A DNA stretch of 64,000 bases from Thermoplasmatales archaeon I-plasma (GTDB taxonomy: Archaea; Thermoplasmatota; Thermoplasmata; Thermoplasmatales; GCA-001856825), in contig ATMD01000001.1 in assembly GCA_001856825.1 (NCBI GenBank), positions 364,581 through 428,580 of the forward strand, written 5' to 3'. Positions within the stretch are counted from its first letter, which is position 1. Each line of letters starts with the position of its first letter. A program made the translations under genes and the position numbers. Below, piece by piece: positions 18,347 through 26,437 of this stretch. The notes beneath the pieces were generated by a model. It was given only the letters and a program-made list of their open reading frames with translations. It made no database searches and was not told the DNA's origin.

Positions 18347-18932
18347 TCTTCGAAAACACCCCCATGAGGAAAGGAAGCAGGAAAAGAATTATCGACAGTA
18401 CGAAGAGAGACACTCCAATCTCCATGAAGGAGCTGTTGAATTTCAGAATGTAGAACGCTTCCAGGATGAGAGATGCATCCATAAGGATGAACGAGCCCAT
18501 CACTACCGTGCTTCCCTTGCTTTCTTGGGATTTAGCCTGGAGTATTGAGCCGGTTATGTAAAGGGAGAAGTAGATCGCTAGTATGACAACTATGTCTTCA
18601 AAGTACGGTATCACCTTTGTCATGAACCCCGATCCAGTCGTAACTGAGAAGAGCATCGCAGAGAGGAAATAAACATTGGATTTGAGGTAGCTGTAGAAGA
18701 GGGTTATCATCAGCAGAAATTCAGTGGTGACAAGAGGAAGGAAAAATATGCTTGAGTAGCCAAGCAGAACCACGAATATCATCGAAATCAAGCTGAACAC
18801 GAAAAAAAGAGCTGATGCCTTCAGGAACTGTCTCCTCATTATGTTTGAGAAGTTCAGGGTAGAGAGAACAAATACAGCGAGAACATATAATGTTCCGATG
18901 ATTCCAAGAGCCTCTAGCTCAATAATCACCAT
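18339..18932 (-). CDS. Multi-pass membrane protein of unknown function
   Basis: This 197-aa protein has about six hydrophobic segments, at roughly residues 9-26, 40-58, 62-82, 88-104, 114-134 and 170-192. I do not recognise a family. It is translationally coupled to the winged-helix gene, an arrangement common for archaeal membrane sensor-like proteins paired with a small regulator, though no sensor motif can be pointed to. An ATATAATTC box about 22 nt upstream of the ATG indicates a leaderless transcript. Confidence 0.7.
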   Translation of the reverse strand: MVIIELEALGIIGTLYVLAVFVLSTLNFSNIMRRQFLKASALFFVFSLISMIFVVLLGYSSIFFLPLVTTEFLLMITLFYSYLKSNVYFLSAMLFSVTTGSGFMTKVIPYFEDIVVILAIYFSLYITGSILQAKSQESKGSTVVMGSFILMDASLILEAFYILKFNSSFMEIGVSLFVLSIILFLLPFLMGVFSKNA

Positions 18933-19086
18933 TTATAATTCTATCGAATTATATAGATGTTTGTCATTTGCCAGCCTGATTACATTTGTGTAAAGTCTTG
19001 AAACTCATATTCACAAAGTGGGAATAGGGTGTTACATTATGCAAAGAATGGAAAACGATTTCACCTGTTTGAGTTCATTTCTAGGA

Positions 19087-19896
19087 TTACGCAAGAATGA
19101 GTTCAGAAGTGATTGTCATACCTTCCGAGTCTACTGTTACATATGCGGTAGAATTATCCGGCACTACAGAAGGAGAAGTTCCGTAGAAATAGAAAGTTGC
19201 AGAATTTCCAGAAGAGCTGTACAAGCTCATCGACACATTGAAATTAGATCCATACAGCGAAGTAAGATTCAAGTGAGCATAGGTGCCATTCGGGTCAAAC
19301 GTTTCAACCTCCAGTACGATCTCAAATGAAGCATCCGGTTTCAGAGGATATGGAGTGGAATAGAATGATGAAACAGATAATTCGCTTGTGATGAAATATT
19401 TTGATTGCCAAAGAACCTGACTTGAAGGTTTATAGAAAAGAAAAGAGCTGAAGCTGCTATTTTCAGGTATACCGACCCCTATTGAAGAACTGTTCCACAT
19501 CAAGACATCTCCAGGTTCAAGGTAAATGGACGAATTGCTGTACGGGCTTTGAACTTTTAAATTTGTTGTAGAGGTTGAAAATTCTCTGTTGTTTATGACA
19601 ACAATGAGATACGTATCGCTCCTTGGGAGAATGCTTCCCGCCTTCAGTGTTATATTCTCGTAGAGAATTCCTGATGCAGGGTTGTAAGATATTTCAGGGT
19701 AGACAGTTACTTGCTGTGAGGGATTTGCCAGTGGGAATTGCTGAACGTAGAAGAATATAGCGGCGAAAAGGACAACTGTAATTGCAAGTATGAGTATCGT
19801 CCCTATGACCTCTGATACCGCTTCCTCCCTTCTTATCTTTTTCAACAAAAATGAATATTTTTCTGCCTTATGAATCTTTATGGGGGCATTCTTCAT
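19087..19896 (-). CDS. Archaeal type IV pilin-like protein
   Basis: This is a 269-aa exported protein with a class III (prepilin-type) signal. A basic N-terminus ending LLKKIRREEA is followed by VSEVIGTILILAITVVLF, the hydrophobic N-terminal helix of archaeal pilins (Pilin_N). Cleavage by a PibD/EppA-type peptidase is expected near the charged-to-hydrophobic junction. The rest is beta-rich, Ser/Thr/Asn-rich and carries several sequons, as expected for a surface-exposed head. No pilus ATPase or platform gene is visible in the window, so assembly would use machinery encoded elsewhere. Confidence 0.8.
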   Translation of the reverse strand: MKNAPIKIHKAEKYSFLLKKIRREEAVSEVIGTILILAITVVLFAAIFFYVQQFPLANPSQQVTVYPEISYNPASGILYENITLKAGSILPRSDTYLIVVINNREFSTSTTNLKVQSPYSNSSIYLEPGDVLMWNSSSIGVGIPENSSFSSFLFYKPSSQVLWQSKYFITSELSVSSFYSTPYPLKPDASFEIVLEVETFDPNGTYAHLNLTSLYGSNFNVSMSLYSSSGNSATFYFYGTSPSVVPDNSTAYVTVDSEGMTITSELILA

Positions 19897-19970
19897 CCTG
19901 TTGAAACACTCCAGAGGTTTAGTACTTCAGAAAATTCAAAAAACTACTGCGACTTTGCCTTGGTTCATGG

Positions 19971-20264
19971 TTAACCTTTCCAAAGACCTATTGCAAGTCC
20001 AACGAGGAATAGCACTACTGTGAGGGAAACAGTCAGCGCCCCAATTTGAAAATCCTTCAAATACGATGATGCTAGAGCAAAGAATTTATTTATCTCATAT
20101 GTCAGCGAGATCTTTGGGATGAATGTAATGCCGACGTACCCTGCTATAATAAAGCCGATGATCGCAAGAAGGAAAGCCATTGCACCTTTCTTTACTGCTA
20201 GACCGAACAGCAGGCCAACTACGAAAGTGAGTACGAAGTCCAGCAGACTATTCCAGGCAATCAT
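19971..20264 (-). CDS. Small membrane protein, three transmembrane segments
   Basis: This is a 97-aa hydrophobic protein with likely helices at residues 8-25, 28-46 and 73-93, separated by an amphipathic loop. No family is recognised. The layout resembles FUN14-type small membrane proteins, but I cannot confirm this. It lies 75 nt upstream of the pilin-like gene on the same strand and may share its transcript. Confidence 0.6.
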   Translation of the reverse strand: MIAWNSLLDFVLTFVVGLLFGLAVKKGAMAFLLAIIGFIIAGYVGITFIPKISLTYEINKFFALASSYLKDFQIGALTVSLTVVLFLVGLAIGLWKG

Positions 20265-20397
20265 CCTGTTTTCACCCTATCATTGTTCACCATTGTAAAT
20301 AGACTTCTAAAACATATACATTAACTATTTGGTACATTTTTGAAACGAATTTCAGGGTAATTTTATGTACTAGTAACCTAGCGGATAAGATGGGCCG

Positions 20398-21330
20398 TCA
20401 CCACGACACTACTATTGTTTCTCCTCTCAGCAGTTTATCGAACTCAACCTCCGTATATGATTCCCCTCCTGCCAGCGTTCCTCTCTTTACCACCTCAGGA
20501 TTGCTCTCTTTGATCCCGTCAAGCAACCTTTTCGTCACGTGGATCTCCCTCGTTTTGTTGTCAATGAAACTCATCTTGAATGAATCTATGTTAATTGGAA
20601 GTGAAAATTTAAATGAGTCATCATTTAGATCAAGATCCCCTTTCAAGAACACGAAGTTCTTTTCAGCAGGTTTTAGGACTTTCTTAAAACTGACAGAGAT
20701 CAATATCTGACCGGGATAGGTGTAACTGCTATTAATTCTACTTTTATCTATGCTTCCATATTGGTCGTATGCGATTAAATTAAGGTCATCTATTGAATCC
20801 GACGCCCCAGAGGGAAGTGCAATTGGTATGGAAGTTAATGGTCTGTCAATATCATTTTTCAGGTACAGAAAGAGATTGATTGACGCCTTACTTCCTGATA
20901 GATGCCAATTGAGTGATGTTTCGCTAATCTTTACCTCCTTTGTAACTTTGGAAGGATTCGCCTTCCTGTAAAAAGTGATATTCCTCTCAACAATCTTTTC
21001 AAGTAGATTAGATCTAATTGCTCTTTCCAGGTTGCGCGAAATCATGGAATTATTAACGACCGACCCAAAGCCAGTCTCAAACAGCGACTTGATTTCCTTA
21101 AATCTGTAATTTCTACTGAACATATTTGATTTTATCATCTGCTCGAATTTTTCAGATGTACTTGAATTCTGAACCTTGTTACCAGCCCTATAGTAATGAA
21201 CTACGCCGTTCCTGTGAATGTATTTCTCATAAAAATATGCATTACTTCTAGAACCATTGGAAGTGTACTTCTTGACAGTTGCCTTAGCTCCGCAAACTTT
21301 GCATTTGGCTTTAATGGCATTCCCGGGCAT
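20398..21330 (-). CDS. Zinc-ribbon/winged-helix protein, type B, copy 1
   Basis: This is a 310-aa protein of no family I recognise, and a paralogue of the type B protein at 33.7-34.6 kb. An N-terminal zinc site is visible: C10-x2-C13 followed by H39 and H45 (KYIHRNGVVHYYR). Residues about 60-125 look like a winged helix (YRFKEIKSLFE, SMISRNLERAIRSNLLEKI). The remainder is beta-rich, with the shared stretch 'IPIALPSGASDSIDDLNLIA' and a conserved end that reads 'LRGETIVVSW'. No membrane segment is present. TTGAATATT about 25-30 nt upstream of the ATG suggests its own leaderless promoter. It is the second gene of a pair whose first gene ends 57 nt upstream. Confidence 0.7.
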   Translation of the reverse strand: MPGNAIKAKCKVCGAKATVKKYTSNGSRSNAYFYEKYIHRNGVVHYYRAGNKVQNSSTSEKFEQMIKSNMFSRNYRFKEIKSLFETGFGSVVNNSMISRNLERAIRSNLLEKIVERNITFYRKANPSKVTKEVKISETSLNWHLSGSKASINLFLYLKNDIDRPLTSIPIALPSGASDSIDDLNLIAYDQYGSIDKSRINSSYTYPGQILISVSFKKVLKPAEKNFVFLKGDLDLNDDSFKFSLPINIDSFKMSFIDNKTREIHVTKRLLDGIKESNPEVVKRGTLAGGESYTEVEFDKLLRGETIVVSW

Positions 21331-21387
21331 TAATTCCAGTATTTAGGAAGAAATATTCAATTTTACCCAGGGTATTCTTTAAGAGTC

Positions 21388-22344
21388 CTATAGGGATTTC
21401 CACTTGAAATGGATTACAGAAAATTCTTTTACTGACCTAATTTTGGCTAAATAGACGTACTTCCATTTTCTGCTGCCACTTGAGATGATTGAACCAGAGA
21501 GGTCTTTTATCTCACCGGTTGTTGGTTGGGTTAGGGTTCCTTGTATCTTCAGGGGCATATTACCCATAAGTTTTAGTTCAAAGCTTTTCATGAATGTTGC
21601 GGCAGTGAAGAAAAATGTATGCTTAGGTTCCTGCCAATAATAATCAAAGCGAATTTTAATACTTTCGTTTGGGAATAATGGCCTATTCAACTTTAGTAGT
21701 AGCCTCTTCTCTCGTGGCTTGTCTTCCAATATTAGTGTTTTTAAAGTTTCGTTAGACTCTGCTACAGAGGCTCTGATTTGGAGGTCATCGTAATAGACAT
21801 CTGAGTCACCAAATATCTTGTATGGCAGATAGTATAGTGGCCAGCTCTTGTCGTTTCTTATTATGGAAGTAAAGATGTGCCCCTTAAACATACCATCATC
21901 ATCCAGGTCTAATAGTTCAAAATTTATAGAGTCATCAACAAAACTTAATCTCTCCTTGTAAACGGTATTTAAAAAATATATAATTCTTCCTTTTCTAACT
22001 GTCTCGAGCATCCCAGTTTCAACGAGTTTGTACAGACTGTCCCTAACTGAATCCATTGAAATGGAAAGAAACTTGTTTGACAGTGCCACTTTAGCATCCT
22101 TTGTTTTGAACAGCCCATACTTGAAATTTTCGGAACTGATCGTTTCGGTCAAGTGTTTTACCATTTCTCCTTTCTTGAAATTTCTTGAAATTGAGGCCTT
22201 TTCATTTGAATAATGGACGAAACCATCGTGCTGGTAAATCAGATAGTTGTATCTTTTCCCGTATGAATTGAGTACCCACTTTTTACTAACTACTGCTTTG
22301 ACATTGCATACTGGGCAGACTCTAACTTCCTTCACATATACCAT
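21388..22344 (-). CDS. Zinc-ribbon/winged-helix protein, type A, copy 1
   Basis: This is a 318-aa protein of unknown family, clearly paralogous to the type A protein at 32.65-33.6 kb: 30 of the first 47 residues are identical. The zinc site is C10-x2-C13 with H39 and H44 (QHDGFVHYSN). A probable winged helix lies at about 72-125 (DSVRDSLYKLVETGMLETVR, then a wing ending GRIIYFLN). The C-terminal half is beta-rich, with the motifs IIRNDKSWPLYYLP and FDYYWQEPKHTFFF. A promoter with a palindrome lies about 190 nt upstream, and a small ORF overlaps this start. DNA or RNA binding is inferred only from the zinc site and winged helix. Confidence 0.72.
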   Translation of the reverse strand: MVYVKEVRVCPVCNVKAVVSKKWVLNSYGKRYNYLIYQHDGFVHYSNEKASISRNFKKGEMVKHLTETISSENFKYGLFKTKDAKVALSNKFLSISMDSVRDSLYKLVETGMLETVRKGRIIYFLNTVYKERLSFVDDSINFELLDLDDDGMFKGHIFTSIIRNDKSWPLYYLPYKIFGDSDVYYDDLQIRASVAESNETLKTLILEDKPREKRLLLKLNRPLFPNESIKIRFDYYWQEPKHTFFFTAATFMKSFELKLMGNMPLKIQGTLTQPTTGEIKDLSGSIISSGSRKWKYVYLAKIRSVKEFSVIHFKWKSL

Positions 22345-22499
22345 TCGATTTCAGCCCCAGAAGCTAGTAACTGCAGGTCAAAGTTGATAAACAGGTAACC
22401 TCCTTCCAACAAATTTGGTCCTGAGTTAAAGTTCAAATGGCAATACTTTAGGAAAGAAAGGGATAGTTTTTTCATAGGCACGTTCAGGTCTTTTATCAT
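22332..22499 (-). CDS. Possible small ORF (55 aa) leading into the type A gene, copy 1
   Basis: An open frame of 55 codons starts at ATG 22499, about 30 nt downstream of the TTTAAATATATG box, and ends in a TGA that overlaps the type A start by about a dozen bases. It reads MIKDLNVPMKKLSLSFLKYC at the start and shows no family or clear membrane segment. It could be a real small protein, a translated leader controlling the type A gene, or simply untranslated leader. The other copy of the system also has a small ORF at this place, but the two are not similar in sequence. Confidence 0.3.
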   Translation of the reverse strand: MIKDLNVPMKKLSLSFLKYCHLNFNSGPNLLEGGYLFINFDLQLLASGAEIEWYM

Positions 22500-22523
22500 C
22501 TTTATGAGAATCAATTAATTGGC

Positions 22524-22535
22524 ATATATTTAAAC
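22524..22535 (-). promoter_or_regulatory. TATA box for A/B pair copy 1
   Basis: On the minus strand, TTTAAATATATG forms a good archaeal TATA box. A transcript would begin near 22500, well upstream of the type A start at 22344, so either the small ORF is translated or the mRNA has a leader of about 160 nt. The palindrome centred at 22554 stands about 25 bp upstream of this box, a place suited to an activator or to a repressor that blocks TFB. Confidence 0.5.
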
Positions 22536-22545
22536 TAACGGGTAG

Positions 22546-22562
22546 TTAGAAAAGTTTTCTAA
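22546..22562. promoter_or_regulatory. Palindrome TTAGAAAAGTTTTCTAA, candidate operator, copy 1
   Basis: This is a perfect inverted repeat with 8-bp arms around one central base, just upstream of the TATA box of the first A/B pair. Its core (GTTAGAAAA, one base, TTTTCTAA) recurs in the longer palindrome in front of the second A/B pair at 32420-32446. A half-element, GTTAG, follows 5 bp after the TTTTCTAAC arm on the minus strand. The repeat in front of both copies is direct observation; the operator role is inference. Confidence 0.6.
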
Positions 22563-22635
22563 TTCTCTGGAAGTATTAATCAATATTGGACTTATAATGA
22601 CTTGGAAGTAGAAATAGTGAGCTGGCTGGATTGTA

Positions 22636-22660
22636 TGTGTAGTCCTCTGCTTTCTACACA
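22636..22660. other. Hairpin with 7-bp stem (TGTGTAG/CTACACA)
   Basis: A perfect 7-bp inverted repeat with an 11-nt loop lies in the gene-poor stretch upstream of the pilin gene. A second, longer hairpin follows 29 nt later. The pair could belong to a small RNA or to a decayed mobile element. No promoter was firmly placed. Confidence 0.35.
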
Positions 22661-22688
22661 TTCACTTATCACGAGGAGGGGCCAAAAA

Positions 22689-22724
22689 GAGGGGAGCCAT
22701 TATCTGGCTTCCCCCTCCTTTTGT
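22689..22724 (+). terminator. GC-rich hairpin followed by a T-rich run
   Basis: GAGGGGAGCCA pairs with TGGCTTCCCCCTC around a 5-nt loop (one arm has extra bases) and is followed by CTTTTGTTT. It looks like a strong transcription stop or the 3' end of a small RNA. No gene ends just upstream on the plus strand, so either an unrecognised RNA ends here or the element is a relic. Confidence 0.35.
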
Positions 22725-22897
22725 TTAAAGCAGCGGTTCAGAAAACTTCCCCCAATTTGGCCATCTTACTAATGGAATGGTAGGTGAAATTTTAAAATCG
22801 GAGTTCGCTTGTTTAATGAAGTGTAAGTCGGTCTTTTTCTTATTAAGATATTTTGAAACTGCGTGTTAGGACTATACTTTGCTATGAAAGGAATGAA

Positions 22898-23020
22898 ATG
22901 CCTAAATGTGTCGTGTGTCATTCGAATTTAGTTGCATCCAACGAGGTAATGGTTTTACTAAAAAAGCAAACACGCATTAAATCGCGATATCCAAAATGCG
23001 GTATAGCGGTCATAAGGTAG
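22898..23020 (+). pseudogene. Zinc-ribbon fragment, likely transposase N-terminus remnant
   Basis: A 40-codon frame begins MPKCVVCHSNLV and ends near RYPKCGIAVIR. The C-x2-C start and the later 'RYxxCG' resemble the zinc ribbon that opens many archaeal IS-element transposases, but the second CxxC has lost one Cys and a better match to the 'NGFxKK' part appears in another frame. This is what a frame-broken relic would show. No transposase core with a DDE triad follows. Alternatively it is a chance ORF. Confidence 0.3.
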
Positions 23021-23279
23021 GGATTTTGGTTTGCACTGGCAGTAGTTATGAGGTTATTTATTTGAATAAGATGTGCCAACTTATAAAATAATCCAAATCT
23101 CTGATTTTCACTTCGTAAGACTGAATCTTCAGGCATTAAAAAATGACTTTAAAGACTGGCAAGGAGTCTACTAGTGCGGTCCTTGAAATTTCTTCTTTGT
23201 ATAAAGAGGACTTTCCCAATACTTCCTAATATGGATTCTTAAACTGCAAGGGGGAAGATAATAGCGTTCTCTTGGATGA

Positions 23280-23462
23280 AACGGAGCAGAAGGAGAGGAG
23301 CTTGATGTTTCAAAACGATCAGAATTCACCATCGCTGATACCTATGAAGCAATTAGTAAAGAGGGAAGATTGTTAGATTTAGCTATCTCGTTTCTGGAGA
23401 AACTTTGGCTTCATGTCATTAAAGCCGGGTGCAAAATCCAGCCACTTCTAAGCGTTGACTGA
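23280..23462 (+). pseudogene. Open frame without start codon, possible gene remnant
   Basis: A frame of 60 codons follows an in-frame TGA and has no ATG or GTG near its beginning. The part ADTYEAISKEGRLLDLAISF has protein-like composition. No family is recognised. It may be the tail of the same decayed element as the zinc-ribbon fragment about 260 nt upstream. Confidence 0.2.
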
Positions 23463-23525
23463 CCTCAAAATATATATCCATTTTAGGCATTTCTTTATCA
23501 CTCTTGGGTAACTAGAGGAGAAGAG

Positions 23526-24080
23526 ATGAAAGAAGTCATTAGGAGAACTCGTAGAAAGATTTGGTCCCTTCATATTGAAAAGGACGAGGCGGTATCTCCT
23601 GTTATAGCCACAATTCTAATGGTTGCAGTAACAGTTGTACTTGCGGCAGCAGTATACCTGCTGGTGTCATACTATAGTCCTGGGCCTGGACCTCTAGTCG
23701 GAAGCCTTACTGAGGAATCATCAAGCACTAACTCTACCACGCTATTATTAACGTTAGCTTCTCCAACCGTTCTTAAGAACCCATCGAATTTTCATCTTCA
23801 AATATTGAACGACAGTTCAACGGGTATAGGCTGGACAATAGTGAACGCGACAATAACCAATCCTGATGGAACAGTTCTCTACATGAACACATTCACAAGC
23901 AGCGGTAATGTATGGACATCCAATGGGGCTATACCCGTCAACGGTGCAACGTCAATTGAATCGGGTGCATTTATCTTTATAGTGTTCCACACGACTGGGA
24001 AACCCGTCAATCTCTCAGATTTCAAGGTAGTCATAAACTACAATGGCACAACAGGGTCAATCACGGCTGCACTTAGTTAA
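23526..24080 (+). CDS. Archaeal type IV pilin-like protein
   Basis: This is a 184-aa exported protein with a prepilin-type signal: a basic N-terminus, then KDEAVSPVIATILMVAVTVV, the hallmark Pilin_N hydrophobic helix with the 'AVSPVIATILMVAVTV' motif. The remainder is a beta-rich, Ser/Thr/Asn-rich head. GAGGAG about 6 nt before the ATG and an AAATATATATCC box near 23470 imply a transcript with a short leader and a ribosome binding site, unlike most genes here. It is not a close relative of the pilin-like protein at 19.1 kb beyond the N-terminal helix. Confidence 0.84.
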   Translation: MKEVIRRTRRKIWSLHIEKDEAVSPVIATILMVAVTVVLAAAVYLLVSYYSPGPGPLVGSLTEESSSTNSTTLLLTLASPTVLKNPSNFHLQILNDSSTGIGWTIVNATITNPDGTVLYMNTFTSSGNVWTSNGAIPVNGATSIESGAFIFIVFHTTGKPVNLSDFKVVINYNGTTGSITAALS

Positions 24081-24149
24081 GTGCTCTGATTGTCGAACCT
24101 AAGGGAAACATTGAAAAAGGTTCATAGGCATACCCATCTTTGAAGGGAG

Positions 24150-25055
24150 ATGTACTATATTGCAGAAAGGGAAGTTTCTGACAATTTGGATATGAAAGCT
24201 GCAGTTGGATTGATGAGGGAAGCTTTCGATGAGTATTTTAAAGGGAATGCAGGGGCGGACCCACGTCAAAGAACGTATTCTGGCCCCGCCGTTTTAAGCA
24301 CCATGCCCGCTTTTATGAATAAATACCATATCTCTGGCCTCAAATCATATATTGCGACAAAAAACGGCGCAAAGTTCGTAGTTTTGCTGTTTGATACAGA
24401 GTCAACCGATCTCCTGGCGCTGGTAGAAGCGGAAAAGCTTGGACAGATAAGGACAGGGGCGGTTACTGCATTAGCGACATCAATACTCCACGACAAATGT
24501 TCTGTGTTCACTTTAATCGGCTCTGGATTCCAGGCAGAGACGCAGCTTGAAGGAATTCTTAGCCTTTCTGATCCCATTGAAATAAGGGTGTATTCGAGGA
24601 CGGCATCTCACAGCAGGAATTTCGCCCAGAGAATGAGCAAGAAATTTGGCAGGGAAATTAAGGACTATAGTGACATAGGCAAGGCACTTTACGGTGCAGA
24701 TGTAATTACTTGCATTACTTCGTCCTACGAGCCTCTAATTAGTGACATTTCATTCTTGGAAAGGTACCACCTTAACATAGCCGGTTCTAACATCCTAGCT
24801 AGAAGAGAGGTTTCTGAAGCAGTGATTAGGGATGCCAACCTTGTAGTAGTTGAGCACCTAGAACAGGCGTTTAGGGAGTCTTCAGAGATTTCAGACTTCG
24901 TCAACGGAGGTGGTATGCCCATTGAGTTCAAGGAGGTAGTAGGTGAAAGTCAAAAATTCAGTCATTTTAGGAAGACAATTTTCAAGACGATGGGGATAGG
25001 GCTGGAGGACATCGCCTGCGCTTGGTACGTGCTGGATAGAATGAACCTGGTATGA
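24150..25055 (+). CDS. Ornithine cyclodeaminase / mu-crystallin family NAD(P) enzyme
   Basis: This is a 301-aa member of the family that includes ornithine cyclodeaminase, alanine dehydrogenase (archaeal) and delta1-pyrroline-2-carboxylate reductase. The Rossmann motif TLIGSGFQAETQLEG (about residues 118-132) and the substrate-side Lys and Arg (GLKSYIA near 64 and EKLGQIRTGAVTALAT near 91-106) are visible. The final stop overlaps an ATG (ATGA) in front of the FAD oxidoreductase, so the two form an operon. Which family activity applies cannot be decided from motifs seen; pyrroline-2-carboxylate reductase is a good candidate given the AcnX genes at 53-55 kb. Confidence 0.85.
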   Translation: MYYIAEREVSDNLDMKAAVGLMREAFDEYFKGNAGADPRQRTYSGPAVLSTMPAFMNKYHISGLKSYIATKNGAKFVVLLFDTESTDLLALVEAEKLGQIRTGAVTALATSILHDKCSVFTLIGSGFQAETQLEGILSLSDPIEIRVYSRTASHSRNFAQRMSKKFGREIKDYSDIGKALYGADVITCITSSYEPLISDISFLERYHLNIAGSNILARREVSEAVIRDANLVVVEHLEQAFRESSEISDFVNGGGMPIEFKEVVGESQKFSHFRKTIFKTMGIGLEDIACAWYVLDRMNLV

Positions 25056-25123
25056 CTGAGGGCAGCTATCCAATTAATCACCTTATTGATTCCTTAAATA
25101 ATCGCACGCAATGCGTGGTGCAC

Positions 25124-26390
25124 ATGCAAAAGTACGATCTGTTGATCGTTGGGGCTGGCGTGACTGGTCTATCGTCAGCTTATCACATAAAGAAGGACAA
25201 TCCTGACCTGAATATCTGTATTGTTGACAAATGGAGCACCTACGCCCCAGGGGAATACGGCAAAAAGCGATGCAGCATTCAGAGATGTTTTCACCTCTGA
25301 TACCAACTACAAACTAGCCTCCTCGTCAATATCGTTTTACAAATCTATCCAGGAAGGTGGATTCAATCTCGGGATGCATTTTAACGGCTACCTCTTTCTA
25401 ATGGATGAGAGGAATTTAAAATCGATGGCTGTACAAAGTCTCTTGAAGAGGGTGAAATCTAAGGTCATAAGCAGGGAGGAAATTTCTGAGTTAGGGATTA
25501 AAACTGACACCGATCCAGAGGCAGCTAAAATAATGGGATTAAAGAATATAGATGGTGGCTTCGTAGGGGAGAACTGTGGTATAATGGAGCCTGACTTGCT
25601 TGCATCCTATTACGTCAGGGAGCTGGAGAATATGGGAGGAGTTGAATTCAGGTACAACACCAACGTAACAAGATTAAACCTCTCCCCGCGTACGAAGTTA
25701 AATTTCCCAGGTGAGCCATTCATTTGGCAGGATAAGATCATCGAGTCCATTGAGACAAAATCCAGTGAATTATTTGCTGATCATTTCCTGCTTGCAACAG
25801 ATGTCTGGACCAGCGACCTTACCAGTCCTCTAGGAATAGACCCATTCACTCAACCAAAGAAGGTACAGGTATTCCAGGTACAGAGTAATGGCATCGTTGA
25901 AATGATGAAGAAAAAAGTAACCGGTGAAGAAGACATATTCCCTTTCACGATCCTTCCAGGTCCGTCTATTGATCTCAGACCAGACCCTAAATCTAGGACT
26001 TTCTGGGTCTCATATAGCGAGGGAATAGGAAGAGGATTCTCCCTGGAGGAGAACCCGATGGCTGAGGCAGACTATTACTCAAACAATCTATACCCAGTGC
26101 TAAGGGAATACATTCCCGCATTCGAGGATGCGAGGATCATGTCTAGTTGGGCCGGGTACTACTCAATGAACAACATGGACGGAACATATGTTCTTGAGAG
26201 GAACATGAACCTCTCAGTTGTAACTGGCAGCAGTGGCAGTGGTATTATGAAGGCAGATGCAGCAGGCAGACTTGCATCTTCACTTTACTCTGGAAAGGAA
26301 AAGGCGAAATTATACGGTGGTGCTGAAATCAGAGTTGCAGACTTAGGTATCACAACCAGAAGGGTGGATCAGGAAACTCTCATAATCTGA
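25124..26390 (+). pseudogene. FAD-dependent oxidoreductase (DAO family), interrupted by a 1-base insertion
   Basis: Together the two frames encode about 421 residues of a D-amino-acid oxidase/sarcosine oxidase-type flavoenzyme. The N-terminal FAD motif is LLIVGAGVTGLSSAYHIKK. The frame breaks at the C-run/G-run around 25245-25253; removing one base restores the expected 'YA-GNTAKSDAAFR' sequence of the family. The C-terminal FAD site reads VTGSSGSGIMKADAAGRLA. ATG 25124 was chosen over 25052 because CCTTAAATAATC lies 27 nt upstream. The gene is otherwise intact, so a sequencing error or a very recent mutation is more likely than decay. It probably oxidises an amine or imino acid together with the enzyme upstream. 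Confidence 0.8.
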
Positions 26391-26437
26391 GAATCTACAT
26401 ACCACAAAGGATATTCACATTACTGTCATTCGACGAT

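Larger units (their letters stand above)
22725..23525. other. Gene-poor stretch with decayed coding remnants
   Basis: About 800 bases contain no convincing intact gene. They hold a short zinc-ribbon fragment at 22898-23020 and an open frame without a start codon at 23280-23462, both described separately. The pilin promoter (AAATATATATCC near 23470) is at the right-hand end. The content suggests an old insertion that has decayed. No terminal inverted repeats or target duplication were found by eye. Confidence 0.4.

Noticed and set aside
19018..19329. Plus-strand frame of 103 codons opposite the pilin-like gene.
   Set aside because: It lies antisense to a gene with a clear pilin signal and has an Arg/Ile-rich composition typical of a shadow frame.
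22918..23136. Minus-strand frame of 72 codons in the gene-poor stretch.
   Set aside because: No family, no promoter and it overlaps the better zinc-ribbon remnant on the other strand.
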